Positions 18,189-25,333 of a DNA stretch of 36,927 nt are shown in pieces. Source of the DNA: Verrucomicrobiota bacterium (GTDB lineage Bacteria; Verrucomicrobiota; Verrucomicrobiia; Chthoniobacterales; UBA10450); the NCBI GenBank assembly GCA_003219415.1, contig QHOS01000193.1:1-36927 (forward strand). Reading direction: 5' to 3'. The translations under genes and the position numbers were made by a program. Every line of letters begins with the position of its first letter. The first letter of the stretch is position 1. A model generated the notes under the pieces. The model searched no databases and was not told the DNA's origin. It worked only from the letters and a program-made list of their open reading frames with translations.

Positions 18189-18545
18189 ATGAAAAACACA
18201 ATTGTTATGCTCGCCTGCTTGCTACTTGCTCCGTTAGCATTTGCGCAGCCGGGCTCGACGAATAAGAAGCAAACAACCACAGAACCAATAACAGTAACGG
18301 GGGGCGTCATCAAAATGACGACCGAGGAAGGAGCGGCTGCCAATTATCAGCCTGTCAGAACACTCGTTATTCGAGAAGACAACTCGAAAAGCACAGCGCG
18401 TTACGCCGTCAATGGGCGCGGCCGCGTTTTGAACAAAGCCGGCCAAGTCGTCCAAACTGCGATCAAACCCGGCGCACGCGTGCTTGTTTATTACGCAAAC
18501 ACCAGCGATCTGCGTACGATTGATCACGTGGTCGTTGTCGACTGA
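18189..18545 (+). CDS. Small secreted protein of unknown function
   Basis: 118 residues with a clear signal peptide (MKNTIVMLACLLLAPLAFAQ, cleavage after AFA). The mature part is a small beta-rich domain (TEPITVTGGVIKMTTEEGAA, then LVIREDNSKSTARYAV and TAIKPGARVLVYY), ending in ...HVVVVD. The frame is open for 78 codons further upstream, but the start at 18189 is certain from the GAGGAGG ribosome site and the signal peptide. A strong terminator follows 26 bp after the stop, so it is a single-gene unit. The pattern RYAVNGRGRVLNKAGQVV followed by PGARVLVYY suggests a small OB- or SH3-like fold, but I do not recognise a family. Confidence 0.85.
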   Translation: MKNTIVMLACLLLAPLAFAQPGSTNKKQTTTEPITVTGGVIKMTTEEGAAANYQPVRTLVIREDNSKSTARYAVNGRGRVLNKAGQVVQTAIKPGARVLVYYANTSDLRTIDHVVVVD

Positions 18546-18571
18546 GTCTGCGTGGAGCTTGGCCAATAAAA

Positions 18572-18605
18572 GCCGCAGGGTTCTAAGCCCTGCGGCGCTT
18601 TTTTT
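18572..18605 (+). terminator. Rho-independent terminator
   Basis: A perfect 9-bp stem GCCGCAGGG / CCCTGCGGC with a 7-base loop (TTCTAAG) is followed two bases later by seven Ts. It lies 26 bp after the stop of the small secreted protein gene, on the same strand. Confidence 0.95.
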
Positions 18606-18815
18606 GATACTGATCGCGCCGTCACATCCAGACTTCGTTCAATTCTCGTGAACGAGAGGATGGCGCTGTTCGTTTTATCGCCCCTCGCCCCGGATTGGCC
18701 AGAGGCATCCGGATGCCGAAATAAATTCGATCCAATTGTGTCTCAAATAGGAGAGGCGCCGAACGATGAGAACGTTGTCGTAGCGTCGCTTATTTGAATG
18801 ATTGGAGGTCAAATG

Positions 18816-19067
18816 ATGAATGGAAAGTTCCGGTTATTCGGTCGGGGTGACATTGAAAACAGCTTTATGCATCTTGTCGATCGTAGCTTGCGCGAACAAC
18901 GCCGGGAGGAACGGCGCCTGGCCGAGCAGCGCGCTACAAAGCATGGATTCCAGGCAAGAAAGTCGTGCGTCGCCGACGCGCGTAGTTATCGCGTTGCTCG
19001 ACGATTGGCGTTGCTAGCTATCGCGCAATTCGATCGTGGAACACGCAATTCCCTTGAAACGGCGTGA
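18816..19067 (+). CDS. Possible small basic protein (alternative overlapping frame)
   Basis: GGAGG at 18804-18808 is well placed for ATG 18813/18816, which opens an 83-codon frame (MNGKFRLFGRGDIENSF, then SLREQRREERRLAEQRATK), very basic and without a known domain. A second ATG at 18820 in another frame opens a 65-codon product (MESSGYSVGVTLKTALCILS, then IVACANNAG) with a hydrophobic N-terminus ending in a lipobox-like IVAC. Only one, if either, is likely real. The ribosome site favours the first, the sequence features the second. The surrounding 18606-18800 and 19068-19144 show nothing else. Confidence 0.35.
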   Translation: MNGKFRLFGRGDIENSFMHLVDRSLREQRREERRLAEQRATKHGFQARKSCVADARSYRVARRLALLAIAQFDRGTRNSLETA

Positions 19068-19144
19068 TAGGCGTTGACGCCTTAACCGACTCAATAAACG
19101 GGTTTAGAATTTTCGGCGACGCGCACAGTGGGCGCTTGTGCTGG

Positions 19145-20416
19145 CTAGTTGTCTGCCTGAGTTCGGAGCGATATTCCCGCGTCGTCGCGGGATTTTTGAT
19201 TCGGCGTAAACTTATAGATCGCCCCTTCTCCATCAGCACCACCATGGACAGTTGCACCGTAAAAGTTCCCCAAACCATCAGCTACCATCCCATTGTAAGC
19301 GAAGGCTGCGTCTGGCGGCCCCTGGAACCGATGGGGCACATTCTCCCTCCACCGCGCGTTTGCTGTAGGAGTTAGTCCGAAGATAACACCAGAACCTAAA
19401 CCGCCTTCACTTGTCGTACCGTAGAGATTACCAGCCACATCGAACACCAGGTTACTAATGGAATTTTGTCCGTCGCTTCCCCCTTGGAAGCTATAGAGCA
19501 CCCGTTCGTTCCACTCGCCAGTCGACTGTGGAAAAAGCTCGTAAACAGCACCAAGATTATAGGCGCCATCATAATAGGTTGTCCCAAAAAGGTGGCCCGA
19601 AGTGTCAAAAAGCAGACCGCCATAAGGAAAGCCTGCGTCCGGTTGACCTCTGAAAGAATAAATGGTTCTAAAGATCCATTCCCCACTCTGAGTCGGCTTC
19701 AGCTCGAAGACCGTGCCTTTACCATAAATGCCGCCAGCCGTCGCCGCTCCGTAAAGAAGGCCACCACGCAGAAGCATCTGACCGGCCGAACCGGATGCAC
19801 CGTCTGACCCGCCAGTGAAAGTATGAAGGACGTTGAGTGTCCAGCTGTTTCCATCTGGATGGATCTGATAGATTGTGCCTAGCCCATTTGCTCCGCCAGT
19901 AGGAGCCATACCATAGAGATTGCCCTGATCATCAATCGCCAGCCGTGCACCAGGACCTGAGCCATCATTCCCGCCCGTGAAGGCATGAATCACAGTCTGC
20001 TGCCCATTTGTCAGCTTGTAAGCTACGCCGCAACCACCTTCGCAACTACCAGAGCCACCCGTAACCGCCGTGCCATACAGATTGCCCTGAGCATCCAGAG
20101 TAACACCTTTGTATGGTTCGCCTCCGTCCGGGCCGCCGGTAAAGCTATAGAGAACAGTATGAACCCAACCGTTACCTGAAGGAGATAGCTGGAATACGGT
20201 GCCACCGCCGAAATCACCTCCCAGAACCGTCGTCCCGTACAAATTGCCGGCTTTATCAATCGCCAAGTCTGTATCGGCATATTCGCCATCTTCGTCGCCG
20301 GCGAAGCTATAGATCACGTTAGTACCGCCGAAAACAGTCGTGGGTAATCCGAGCCCGACACAGGTCAGTACCAGCACGACGAAAAATAGCCGCTTTAGCC
20401 GAATCAGTAAGTTCAT
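19145..20416 (-). CDS. Secreted GloVer-repeat protein
   Basis: An exported protein of 423 residues made of tandem GloVer repeats, a beta-propeller-like family abundant in Verrucomicrobia. Each unit has the pattern VLYSFTGGPDGG...GNLYGTTxxGG...GTVFQLxP. About seven units are visible, for example NLYGTTVLGGDFGGGTVFQL, NVLHTFTGGSDGASG and HLFGTTYYDGAYNLGAVYEL. The N-terminus is a signal peptide (MNLLIRLKRLFFVVLVLTCV). GAGGAA precedes the ATG at 20416 by a proper distance, so this start is preferred to the ATG at 20431. No C-terminal sorting helix is seen. Function is unknown; surface-exposed or extracellular location is likely. A second member is at 27488-28807. Confidence 0.9.
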   Translation of the reverse strand: MNLLIRLKRLFFVVLVLTCVGLGLPTTVFGGTNVIYSFAGDEDGEYADTDLAIDKAGNLYGTTVLGGDFGGGTVFQLSPSGNGWVHTVLYSFTGGPDGGEPYKGVTLDAQGNLYGTAVTGGSGSCEGGCGVAYKLTNGQQTVIHAFTGGNDGSGPGARLAIDDQGNLYGMAPTGGANGLGTIYQIHPDGNSWTLNVLHTFTGGSDGASGSAGQMLLRGGLLYGAATAGGIYGKGTVFELKPTQSGEWIFRTIYSFRGQPDAGFPYGGLLFDTSGHLFGTTYYDGAYNLGAVYELFPQSTGEWNERVLYSFQGGSDGQNSISNLVFDVAGNLYGTTSEGGLGSGVIFGLTPTANARWRENVPHRFQGPPDAAFAYNGMVADGLGNFYGATVHGGADGEGAIYKFTPNQKSRDDAGISLRTQADN

Positions 20417-21060
20417 AGTTCTTCCTCTCATCCCCGCTGGATTCTATTCCAACATTGCGAGGGTCCGGAAGAGGCGAACAACCCAGCGGGAAAAAGATCC
20501 CCCGCCTGATTCAGATCCGCGTAGCGACGGGGAGTTTGGCAAAAATCTGGCGTGCCAGTCAAGCAAAATCGCTAGAACGGAGGGCTTGACTGATCACCGT
20601 TCACTACCACAAGGCTGGCATAGCGCTGGTCGCTTGGGCTGACATCACCCCGGAAATGCAGCACGTTCTCTGGTCAAAAAAGTTAAGGGTCCAAGTGTGT
20701 AACGCCGAAGAGTTTCGTCCGAAAGCGCTGCAAACGTAGGAAGCACGCACATCACGAAAGCGTCAGAAGGAGGGGCCCGCTCCTCTGATAGTCAGGAACA
20801 GGGCAGACGCAGAGGACGGCCAGACGGAGACGCGAAGCGTGGGCAGCGGCGCATTCCTGTATCGAATTTTACTCTCCACGCGGCGATGAAAAAATGTATG
20901 AATCGGCGCAACGGCACACGAGCACATGGGCGATTTCAAAGAGCCGTAAAGTTTTTTGCTCGCGTCACGTCGCACTTCCCGCTAAAATGAATTTCCATGA
21001 TTCCGCTTTTATCGGGCGGTCACGAGAGAAGCCAAGCGGATTAGACGCCTAGCAGCTCTT
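20417..21060. other. Accessory intergenic region with no supported gene
   Basis: About 640 bp without a credible gene. It contains an 8-bp inverted repeat CCCGCTGG/CCAGCGGG (20433-20490) in the leader of the GloVer gene, and a hairpin AGTCAAGC...GCTTGACT (20557-20591). It also has a 23-bp segment (20584-20606) that recurs with two mismatches at 23697-23719. Short frames here look like noise. Confidence 0.5.
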
Positions 21061-21552
21061 ATGCGACAGCTCATTGTTATACTGACCGCACTAACGGTTG
21101 CCGCATTCCAAACGCACGCCGGAAGTCTCGACTGGCTTTTTGATGCTGCTAACAACGATGGTATCGCACGCAGACAAGCCCAATTCTTGGTGTGGGATGG
21201 TGTGTCGCATCCCTTCTCAGCGAGTTTCGAGAAGGTAGACATTGTAGACAAAGATTGGCCTTTTTATCTCTTTCACGTTGTACTCACCAGTCCAGGCGCG
21301 GGAGTAGAGCGCGATCGCAGCTCATACCTAGTCTGCTTCAAGCTGACTGAACGTACAACCGAATTCCGCATAGTTACCGTTATTCAAAACGCTTCAGACC
21401 CGCCGACAGAAAACGAGATTACGATAGATAAGCGTCTTAATAGATGGCCAGTTTCGCCGCCTTGGAAAGCAGGAGATGATCTACCATACAATATCAAGCC
21501 TCCTGGCTTGAGCATCGTGTTAGACAAGTGTCGCGCAGGATCAGACCAGTAA
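21061..21552 (+). CDS. Small exported hypothetical protein, 163 aa
   Basis: Begins with a signal peptide (MRQLIVILTALTVAAFQTHA, cleavage after THA). The mature part is a mixed alpha/beta domain (SASFEKVDIVDKDWPFYLFH, then RSSYLVCFKLTERTTEFRIV), with two cysteines at 102 and 157 that could form a disulfide. No family is recognised. There is no Shine-Dalgarno in front of the ATG. It is flanked by non-coding accessory DNA and a broken FHA gene. Clear codon structure and signal peptide support a real gene; function unknown. Confidence 0.65.
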   Translation: MRQLIVILTALTVAAFQTHAGSLDWLFDAANNDGIARRQAQFLVWDGVSHPFSASFEKVDIVDKDWPFYLFHVVLTSPGAGVERDRSSYLVCFKLTERTTEFRIVTVIQNASDPPTENEITIDKRLNRWPVSPPWKAGDDLPYNIKPPGLSIVLDKCRAGSDQ

Positions 21553-21686
21553 CACGGTTAGCCTTCCCACCGGTAAAGCAGGTCCAATCCACCTCACGTA
21601 GTGGCAACAATGTTCGCTTTCATTTGCAAGCGACCCGATTACGGGATCAATGGCGATTACGAAGTCTCAGTCCTGACGCGACCGAT

Positions 21687-22194
21687 CTAAAATGAAAAAG
21701 AGCGGCTTGGGATCACCGCTTCAAGTTCAACAAACGCGGTCAGCTTTTTATCGGCGTGCACAACGAACCGCTGTCCATCGTCGCGATGTGCGTCAGCAAT
21801 CCAGATCGTTCGCCCGCTTGAATCAATCGCTGAAACGTAGCCCAAACTCCAACCGGCTTTCTTGAGATTGTCGGCAATCCGGCCTTCCAATACTTCACGC
21901 TCGTCGGGTCCTCCCGCAAAACACCCCGACGACCGAACCAAATCGGATTTTGTCGCCATCCTTCAGCTTGGCGTCAGTAATAGAAACGCTATTGACCTGT
22001 GTCCCATTTGTTGAATGCAAATCCGCCAGCCAATAGGAATCGGCGGCTCTCAGGAGCCTAGCGTGGTGCGCTGATACCGTCGGATCATCAATGACTATGT
22101 GGTTCAATGGAGCACGGCCAATCATGACCATGTCGGGAACCAATTCATGCGTTCCGAGATCAACTCCGTCGCGATTCAGAATGAGGCGAGCCAT
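21687..22194 (-). pseudogene. FHA-domain gene with C-terminal module, split by a frameshift
   Basis: The first frame (21895-22194) encodes a 99-residue FHA domain: IGR at 25-27, SAHH at 41-44 and NGTQVN at 63-68, the phosphothreonine-binding signature, with a GGAG ribosome site before the ATG. It ends with a poor tail (VFCGRTRRA). The overlapping second frame (21687-21959) carries DEREVLEGRIADNLKKAGWS then GRTIWIADAHRDDGQRFVVH and KLTAFVELE, a module found in three other places in the window. Removing one base from the run of four Ts on the minus strand (bases 21918-21921) fuses the frames as VGVFAGGPDEREVLEG. It may be a real frameshift, a homopolymer error, or programmed. The joined protein would have about 169 residues. 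The FHA part alone may still be functional. Confidence 0.75.
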
Positions 22195-22596
22195 TTTACT
22201 CCACGAGGTATTCGAAAAAACCTATCATTCTCTCGTGGTTCCTGACGCGCGGGAGAGCTCCAAGCGGCCCGCGCGGGAGGGAAACACGCCTTCCAAACTC
22301 CATCTCGTTTCTACGGAAAAAAAAGAACCAAGTTTCCCGTAAACTGCCCTCAGCCTTTGCTTGCGAAAACGCGTGAGGGTAGACAATACGTAGAGAATAG
22401 GTTCTACACAGGCCCGGAAGCTCGAAAACAACTTGAGGCTAAAAAGCGGTAATGTCTTGCCTTAGCGACGAATAAACGCGCGCGCTTACGAAGTCAGACC
22501 CAGCAAAGATAAACGCGGCGTCGATCTGCAACTCGGACTTAGACGGGAAAATATTCGTGACCTTTTGCTGTACGTGCGCATATTCCTCGTTAGCGT
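22195..22596. other. 402-bp intergenic region
   Basis: Upstream of the FHA gene (minus) and the lipoprotein gene (plus). A 7-bp inverted repeat CCACGAG/CTCGTGG spans 22201-22238 just before the FHA gene. No other gene-like signal is seen; short frames on the minus strand are low-quality. Confidence 0.4.
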
Positions 22597-22854
22597 ATGA
22601 AAATCAGGTTTCCCCTCCGGTTCGTCTCAATCACTTTCTCGGCGATTTTGTTTTTACCGGGATGTCAGAAGAAAACTGCTGCCAGAAATCCCAATTCTCA
22701 AAGCAAAAATGAATTACATGAAAACACCAAAGCACTCCAGGCCGCAGATCTCGTGGGCTACGACGGAACAAAACTCAGGAAGAGCGTAGACAAGATCACA
22801 AAGGACAATGATAAGCACAATAAGGAAATAGAAAATATAACCAAAGACCAATAA
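22597..22854 (+). CDS. Small lipoprotein, 85 aa
   Basis: Basic N-terminus, hydrophobic segment SITFSAILFL, and lipobox LPGC with the acceptor cysteine at residue 23, so export and lipid attachment are likely. The mature part is short and rich in Lys, Asn and Glu (KTAARNPNSQSKNELHENTK...DKITKDNDKHNKEIENITKD), probably helical or disordered. There is no clear Shine-Dalgarno. Its 3' end meets a decayed copy of the recurrent C-terminal module on the opposite strand. Function unknown. Confidence 0.65.
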   Translation: MKIRFPLRFVSITFSAILFLPGCQKKTAARNPNSQSKNELHENTKALQAADLVGYDGTKLRKSVDKITKDNDKHNKEIENITKDQ

Positions 22855-22995
22855 GTGCGGCCCCCGATTCCAAGTTGCACAAAAGCAGTTAGCTTTTCAT
22901 CCGCTCGCACAACGAAACGCTTTCCGTCGCCATCCTGCGCAGCTGCAATCCAGATCGTTCGCCCGTTAGAATCAATCACTGAGCCAATCGGCTTT
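22855..22995 (-). pseudogene. Decayed copy of the recurrent IWIADAHR/KLTAFVELE module
   Basis: On the minus strand this stretch reads IDSNGRTIWIAAAQDGDGKR followed by FVVRADEKLTAFVQLG. The same module is fused to the FHA gene at 21687. The upstream part (NNLSKADWLSD) is in another frame and is followed by a stop, so the copy is broken and has lost its N-terminal partner. No start codon or ribosome site is suitable. Confidence 0.75.
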
Positions 22996-23042
22996 GCTGA
23001 GATTGTTAGCGATGATCGATTTTTGCCCGAGCACTACCCGGT

Positions 23043-23405
23043 TCAGGCGACGCATTGAAATGAAATGCTTTTGCACCGGGGACATCGGCCGGCTGCTTCT
23101 AATGGAACGGGCCGAGTAAAATGTTTAGTATACTTACAATCTTTGCATCTCCACCGCGTGGAACGCTCTTCTTCAGACTGTTGAAGTTGTTTAAGAGCGA
23201 AATCCGCCTGCTCGCGGATTGTCTCCAGGATCGCCTCGAGAGGTTTTAACGGCGTTTCACCCATAAGTTGAGTTCGAGTTGTTGCGCATGCTTGCGTGGT
23301 TTTCGTCGCGGCAGACGTATCCGGGGGCGTCGAAGTTTCAGCAGAAGGCTCTGTGTCAGGCGTCCCATGTTCTAATGAACATATCAGGCGAAATTCACTG
23401 GTCAA
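23043..23405 (-). CDS. Zinc-ribbon hypothetical protein
   Basis: The 120-residue product has a Thr/Pro/Ala-rich, probably disordered N-terminal third, a helical middle (LEAILETIREQADFALKQLQ) and a C-terminal zinc ribbon with two CxxC pairs (WRCKDC ... GRCPRC). The start is uncertain: the longest frame begins with TTG at 23405, and an internal ATG at 23264 would give 73 residues that keep the helix and ribbon. The ribbon with intervening KHFTRPVPLEAAG suggests a nucleic-acid or protein-binding role. Lies between a decayed module and a decayed tail-fibre fragment, in accessory DNA. Confidence 0.6.
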   Translation of the reverse strand: MTSEFRLICSLEHGTPDTEPSAETSTPPDTSAATKTTQACATTRTQLMGETPLKPLEAILETIREQADFALKQLQQSEEERSTRWRCKDCKYTKHFTRPVPLEAAGRCPRCKSISFQCVA

Positions 23406-23448
23406 GGCGTTCTCAAGTAAACTCGCGGGGCTCCGGTAGGCACGGCTC

Positions 23449-23670
23449 TACGGATTGTTGACTACTTGCGGTGCAGGTCCGCCACCGCGGATTGATCCTG
23501 CGGCAAATTTGCCCGCTTCAAGTCCGTCCCGCCGTACTGCGGGACGGACTCGCTGCGCCGAGCTGAGCGCTCACTTTCTGGATTTGCGCTGCCTGTTCGT
23601 CGAGACGCGTAGCAAGCTGCGCCACGGTTGCTTCTCAAAGAGCACCGCAAAGTGGAGCAGCAAGAAGGCG
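23449..23670 (-). pseudogene. Scrambled 3' end of a tail-fibre (S74-type) gene
   Basis: On the minus strand 23449-23482 ends with PAPQVVNNP and a stop, the same ending as the two intact tail-fibre genes in this window. Further upstream the same strand reads TVAQLATRLDEQAAQIQKVS, matching their coiled-coil tail, but in another frame, with a perfect palindrome (23521-23550) between the two. From about 23632 the piece LLLKEHRKVEQQE, which precedes that coil in the intact genes, is found on the plus strand. So the fragment contains an inversion, a frameshift and an inserted palindrome. It is not expressible. Confidence 0.8.
23521..23550. repeat. Perfect 12-bp palindrome inside the tail-fibre remnant
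   Basis: Arms AGTCCGTCCCGC and GCGGGACGGACT with a 6-base spacer (CGTACT). It lies exactly where the reading frame of the decayed tail-fibre fragment is lost, so it is probably an inserted REP-like unit. Confidence 0.9.
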
Positions 23671-23719
23671 GCGATCAGGCAGTTAAGGAAATGCTTTGCT
23701 TGACTGATCACGGTTCATT

Positions 23720-23893
23720 ATGGCCTATTATGACGATCTCGACCGCGCTCACGCATGGCTGATGAAACAATATGAAGAATACCGCACGGCCGAACGCGCT
23801 GCGGTAATCTACAACCAGCAAGAAAATAGAAGGCGAGTCCTTGTCATCGATCCCAACTTTGTACTCGCGGGAAAGATTATCATTGAGGCATAG
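23720..23893 (+). CDS. Very small protein, 57 aa
   Basis: An open frame from ATG 23720 to TAG 23891-23893 encodes MAYYDDLDRAHAWLMKQYEE, then YRTAERAAVIYNQQENRRR and VLVIDPNFVLAGKIIIEA. Composition is protein-like, with a helical first half and a beta-like end, and it is followed 52 bp later by another small gene on the same strand. No family recognised, no clear ribosome site. It may be a phage- or plasmid-derived small protein. Confidence 0.45.
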   Translation: MAYYDDLDRAHAWLMKQYEEYRTAERAAVIYNQQENRRRVLVIDPNFVLAGKIIIEA

Positions 23894-23945
23894 TTGATCG
23901 TGTAAGCCTCAACGTATTTAGAGCTTCTACATTAAAACGCGGAGA

Positions 23946-24158
23946 ATGAACTGGCTAATATGGTCTAGCGATCACGGCGGGTGGTCGAAGCCAAACCGTC
24001 ACGGATACACAAACCGCCTCGCCGATGCCGGGCGATATTCATTCGATGAAGCATTGGAAATTATCCAAGACGCGAACGCCGGAATGTCCGCCCGTAATTT
24101 TCCAAGTGAAACCATGTGCCCCGATTGGACGGAAGAAACGCCGGGCGCGAAGCATTGA
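23946..24158 (+). CDS. Small hypothetical protein, phage-associated type
   Basis: 70 residues: MNWLIWSSDHGGWSKPNRHG followed by YTNRLADAGRYSFDEALEII. The W-S-x-D/E-H-x-x-W-x-x-P-N-x-x-G-Y-T pattern, followed by an E-A-G/D-A-G-R-Y-S helix start, resembles small proteins often encoded in prophages and mobile DNA of many phyla; this comparison is from memory and has no assigned function. A weak purine-rich GGAG lies before the ATG (CGCGGAGAATG). No prophage structural genes are nearby, so it is likely a stray accessory gene. Confidence 0.6.
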   Translation: MNWLIWSSDHGGWSKPNRHGYTNRLADAGRYSFDEALEIIQDANAGMSARNFPSETMCPDWTEETPGAKH

Positions 24159-24549
24159 AGCACAGTCGATTCGGGACCGCCTCAACGCCCTGCGCGCGCG
24201 GGCCTCACCGCGCACCAAAATGAAATCCTAGCTCATCCTCCCACCCCAAAGGCGCATTCGCCAGCTCCGCAGCAAGGAACGCCAAAGTGCAGATAACGCA
24301 CGCAAAAATCAATTCCGAGCAATTCCGAGCGGCGATCCTGTTTTTCATGCGGGCTGACAGCCAGCGACTCTAGTGTGCGCGCAAGATACAGCGCACGCCT
24401 TTTTTTTCCTTTTTTTTTGTGCGTTACGTCGATCCTCAACGCTCGAAAAGCGTCCCAGATTGCTCACAGAATCCCGGCCCACTATCTTGACCGCCCGCGT
24501 ATCAATTACGCGCGGTGTGACGCGTAGCGATTGCCGTTGCTCCCGGTCA
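24159..24549. other. 391-bp intergenic region with low-complexity tracts
   Basis: It contains a tandem duplication of CAATTCCGAG (24311-24331), and T-rich tracts at 24402-24419 (eight Ts, CC, nine Ts). It is downstream of two small plus-strand genes and of the PRC-barrel gene (minus). The T-rich tract could serve as a terminator for plus-strand transcripts but no strong stem precedes it. No gene supported. Confidence 0.45.
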
Positions 24550-25230
24550 TTAGTCGAAATTCCGGGTATCGCCATATGCCTCGCCGAGCGGAGAAACATG
24601 ATATTGCGGTGCTTCCAGGATGGCTTCCTTGGTCACGTTCACGAATACCTTGGATTCCTCGTAACTGATCCGGTCGATATGCTTCGGTGAAATCACGATC
24701 TCCTTGCGGGAATACCAATGGCCGGTCTCCACAACCAGGTGACAAATCGCCCAACTCTTGTCGTCCATGATAAAATCAATGACGTGGCCGATCGCTCCTT
24801 CGCTGGTTTGGATGGGGTAGCCGTTAACAGCCTGTGTGCTTTGCAGATGAAGATCGTCGCTTGCTCCCTTATTCGGCGTAAGTGGCGGCGGCGGCGGAGC
24901 CTCGGGAAAACCGCCCACACCCCACGTTTCGCCCCCATCCCAGTATGCTTGATATTGTAGCGAGACTGGCTTGTGCGACTCAATCGCGGGACTGTTTTCA
25001 ATCTGTTGTCGAGTTAGATTCACGGGGAGGCAGTCGGCGTCTTGGGGCAGGTTTCCGAAAGCATGGGGAGGAATCAGCACCAAGCGGCCCGATAGCCATG
25101 AAGCAGTGACCGCGACAACATAGCGGATAGCCCATTGTTGATCATTAAAATAGAAGTCCTTCAGATGGCCGATGTCGCCGTCAGAGGCGCCGAGCTTTTT
25201 TCCGTAAAGCTGCCTAAGGCTTCGCAACAT
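24550..25230 (-). CDS. Double PRC-barrel domain protein
   Basis: 226 residues with two PRC-barrel domains, each with the pattern G..IG.(L/V).DF.(F/M)DD..W.I...VV. The first is about 3-75 (GASDGDIGHLKDFYFNDQQW, then LSGRLVLIPPHAFG). The second is about 135-205 (TSEGAIGHVIDFIMDDKSWA, then WYSRKEIVISPKHI). A Pro-rich linker (PEAPPPPPLTP) joins them. PRC domains occur in photosynthetic reaction centre H subunits, RimM and many stress-related bacterial proteins. AAGGA is 9 bp upstream of the ATG. It lies just upstream of an accessory region with tail-fibre genes. The role is not predictable from this alone. Confidence 0.88.
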   Translation of the reverse strand: MLRSLRQLYGKKLGASDGDIGHLKDFYFNDQQWAIRYVVAVTASWLSGRLVLIPPHAFGNLPQDADCLPVNLTRQQIENSPAIESHKPVSLQYQAYWDGGETWGVGGFPEAPPPPPLTPNKGASDDLHLQSTQAVNGYPIQTSEGAIGHVIDFIMDDKSWAICHLVVETGHWYSRKEIVISPKHIDRISYEESKVFVNVTKEAILEAPQYHVSPLGEAYGDTRNFD

Positions 25231-25333
25231 AACTTTATCCTTTCTGAAGAAAGGTTTGATCTATCCAGACCGTGCGACCAGATACTTGAATTTGCAAGCG
25301 CCGGGCCGTCGCCGCGATCAACTCCAACCGGCT

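Noticed and set aside
20763-20975. 70-codon minus-strand frame
   Set aside because: Poor composition, no ribosome site, and no homology signal that I recognise.
24025-24231. 68-codon frame overlapping the small gene at 23946
   Set aside because: It overlaps a better frame in most of its length; the C-terminal end alone is not enough to support a gene.
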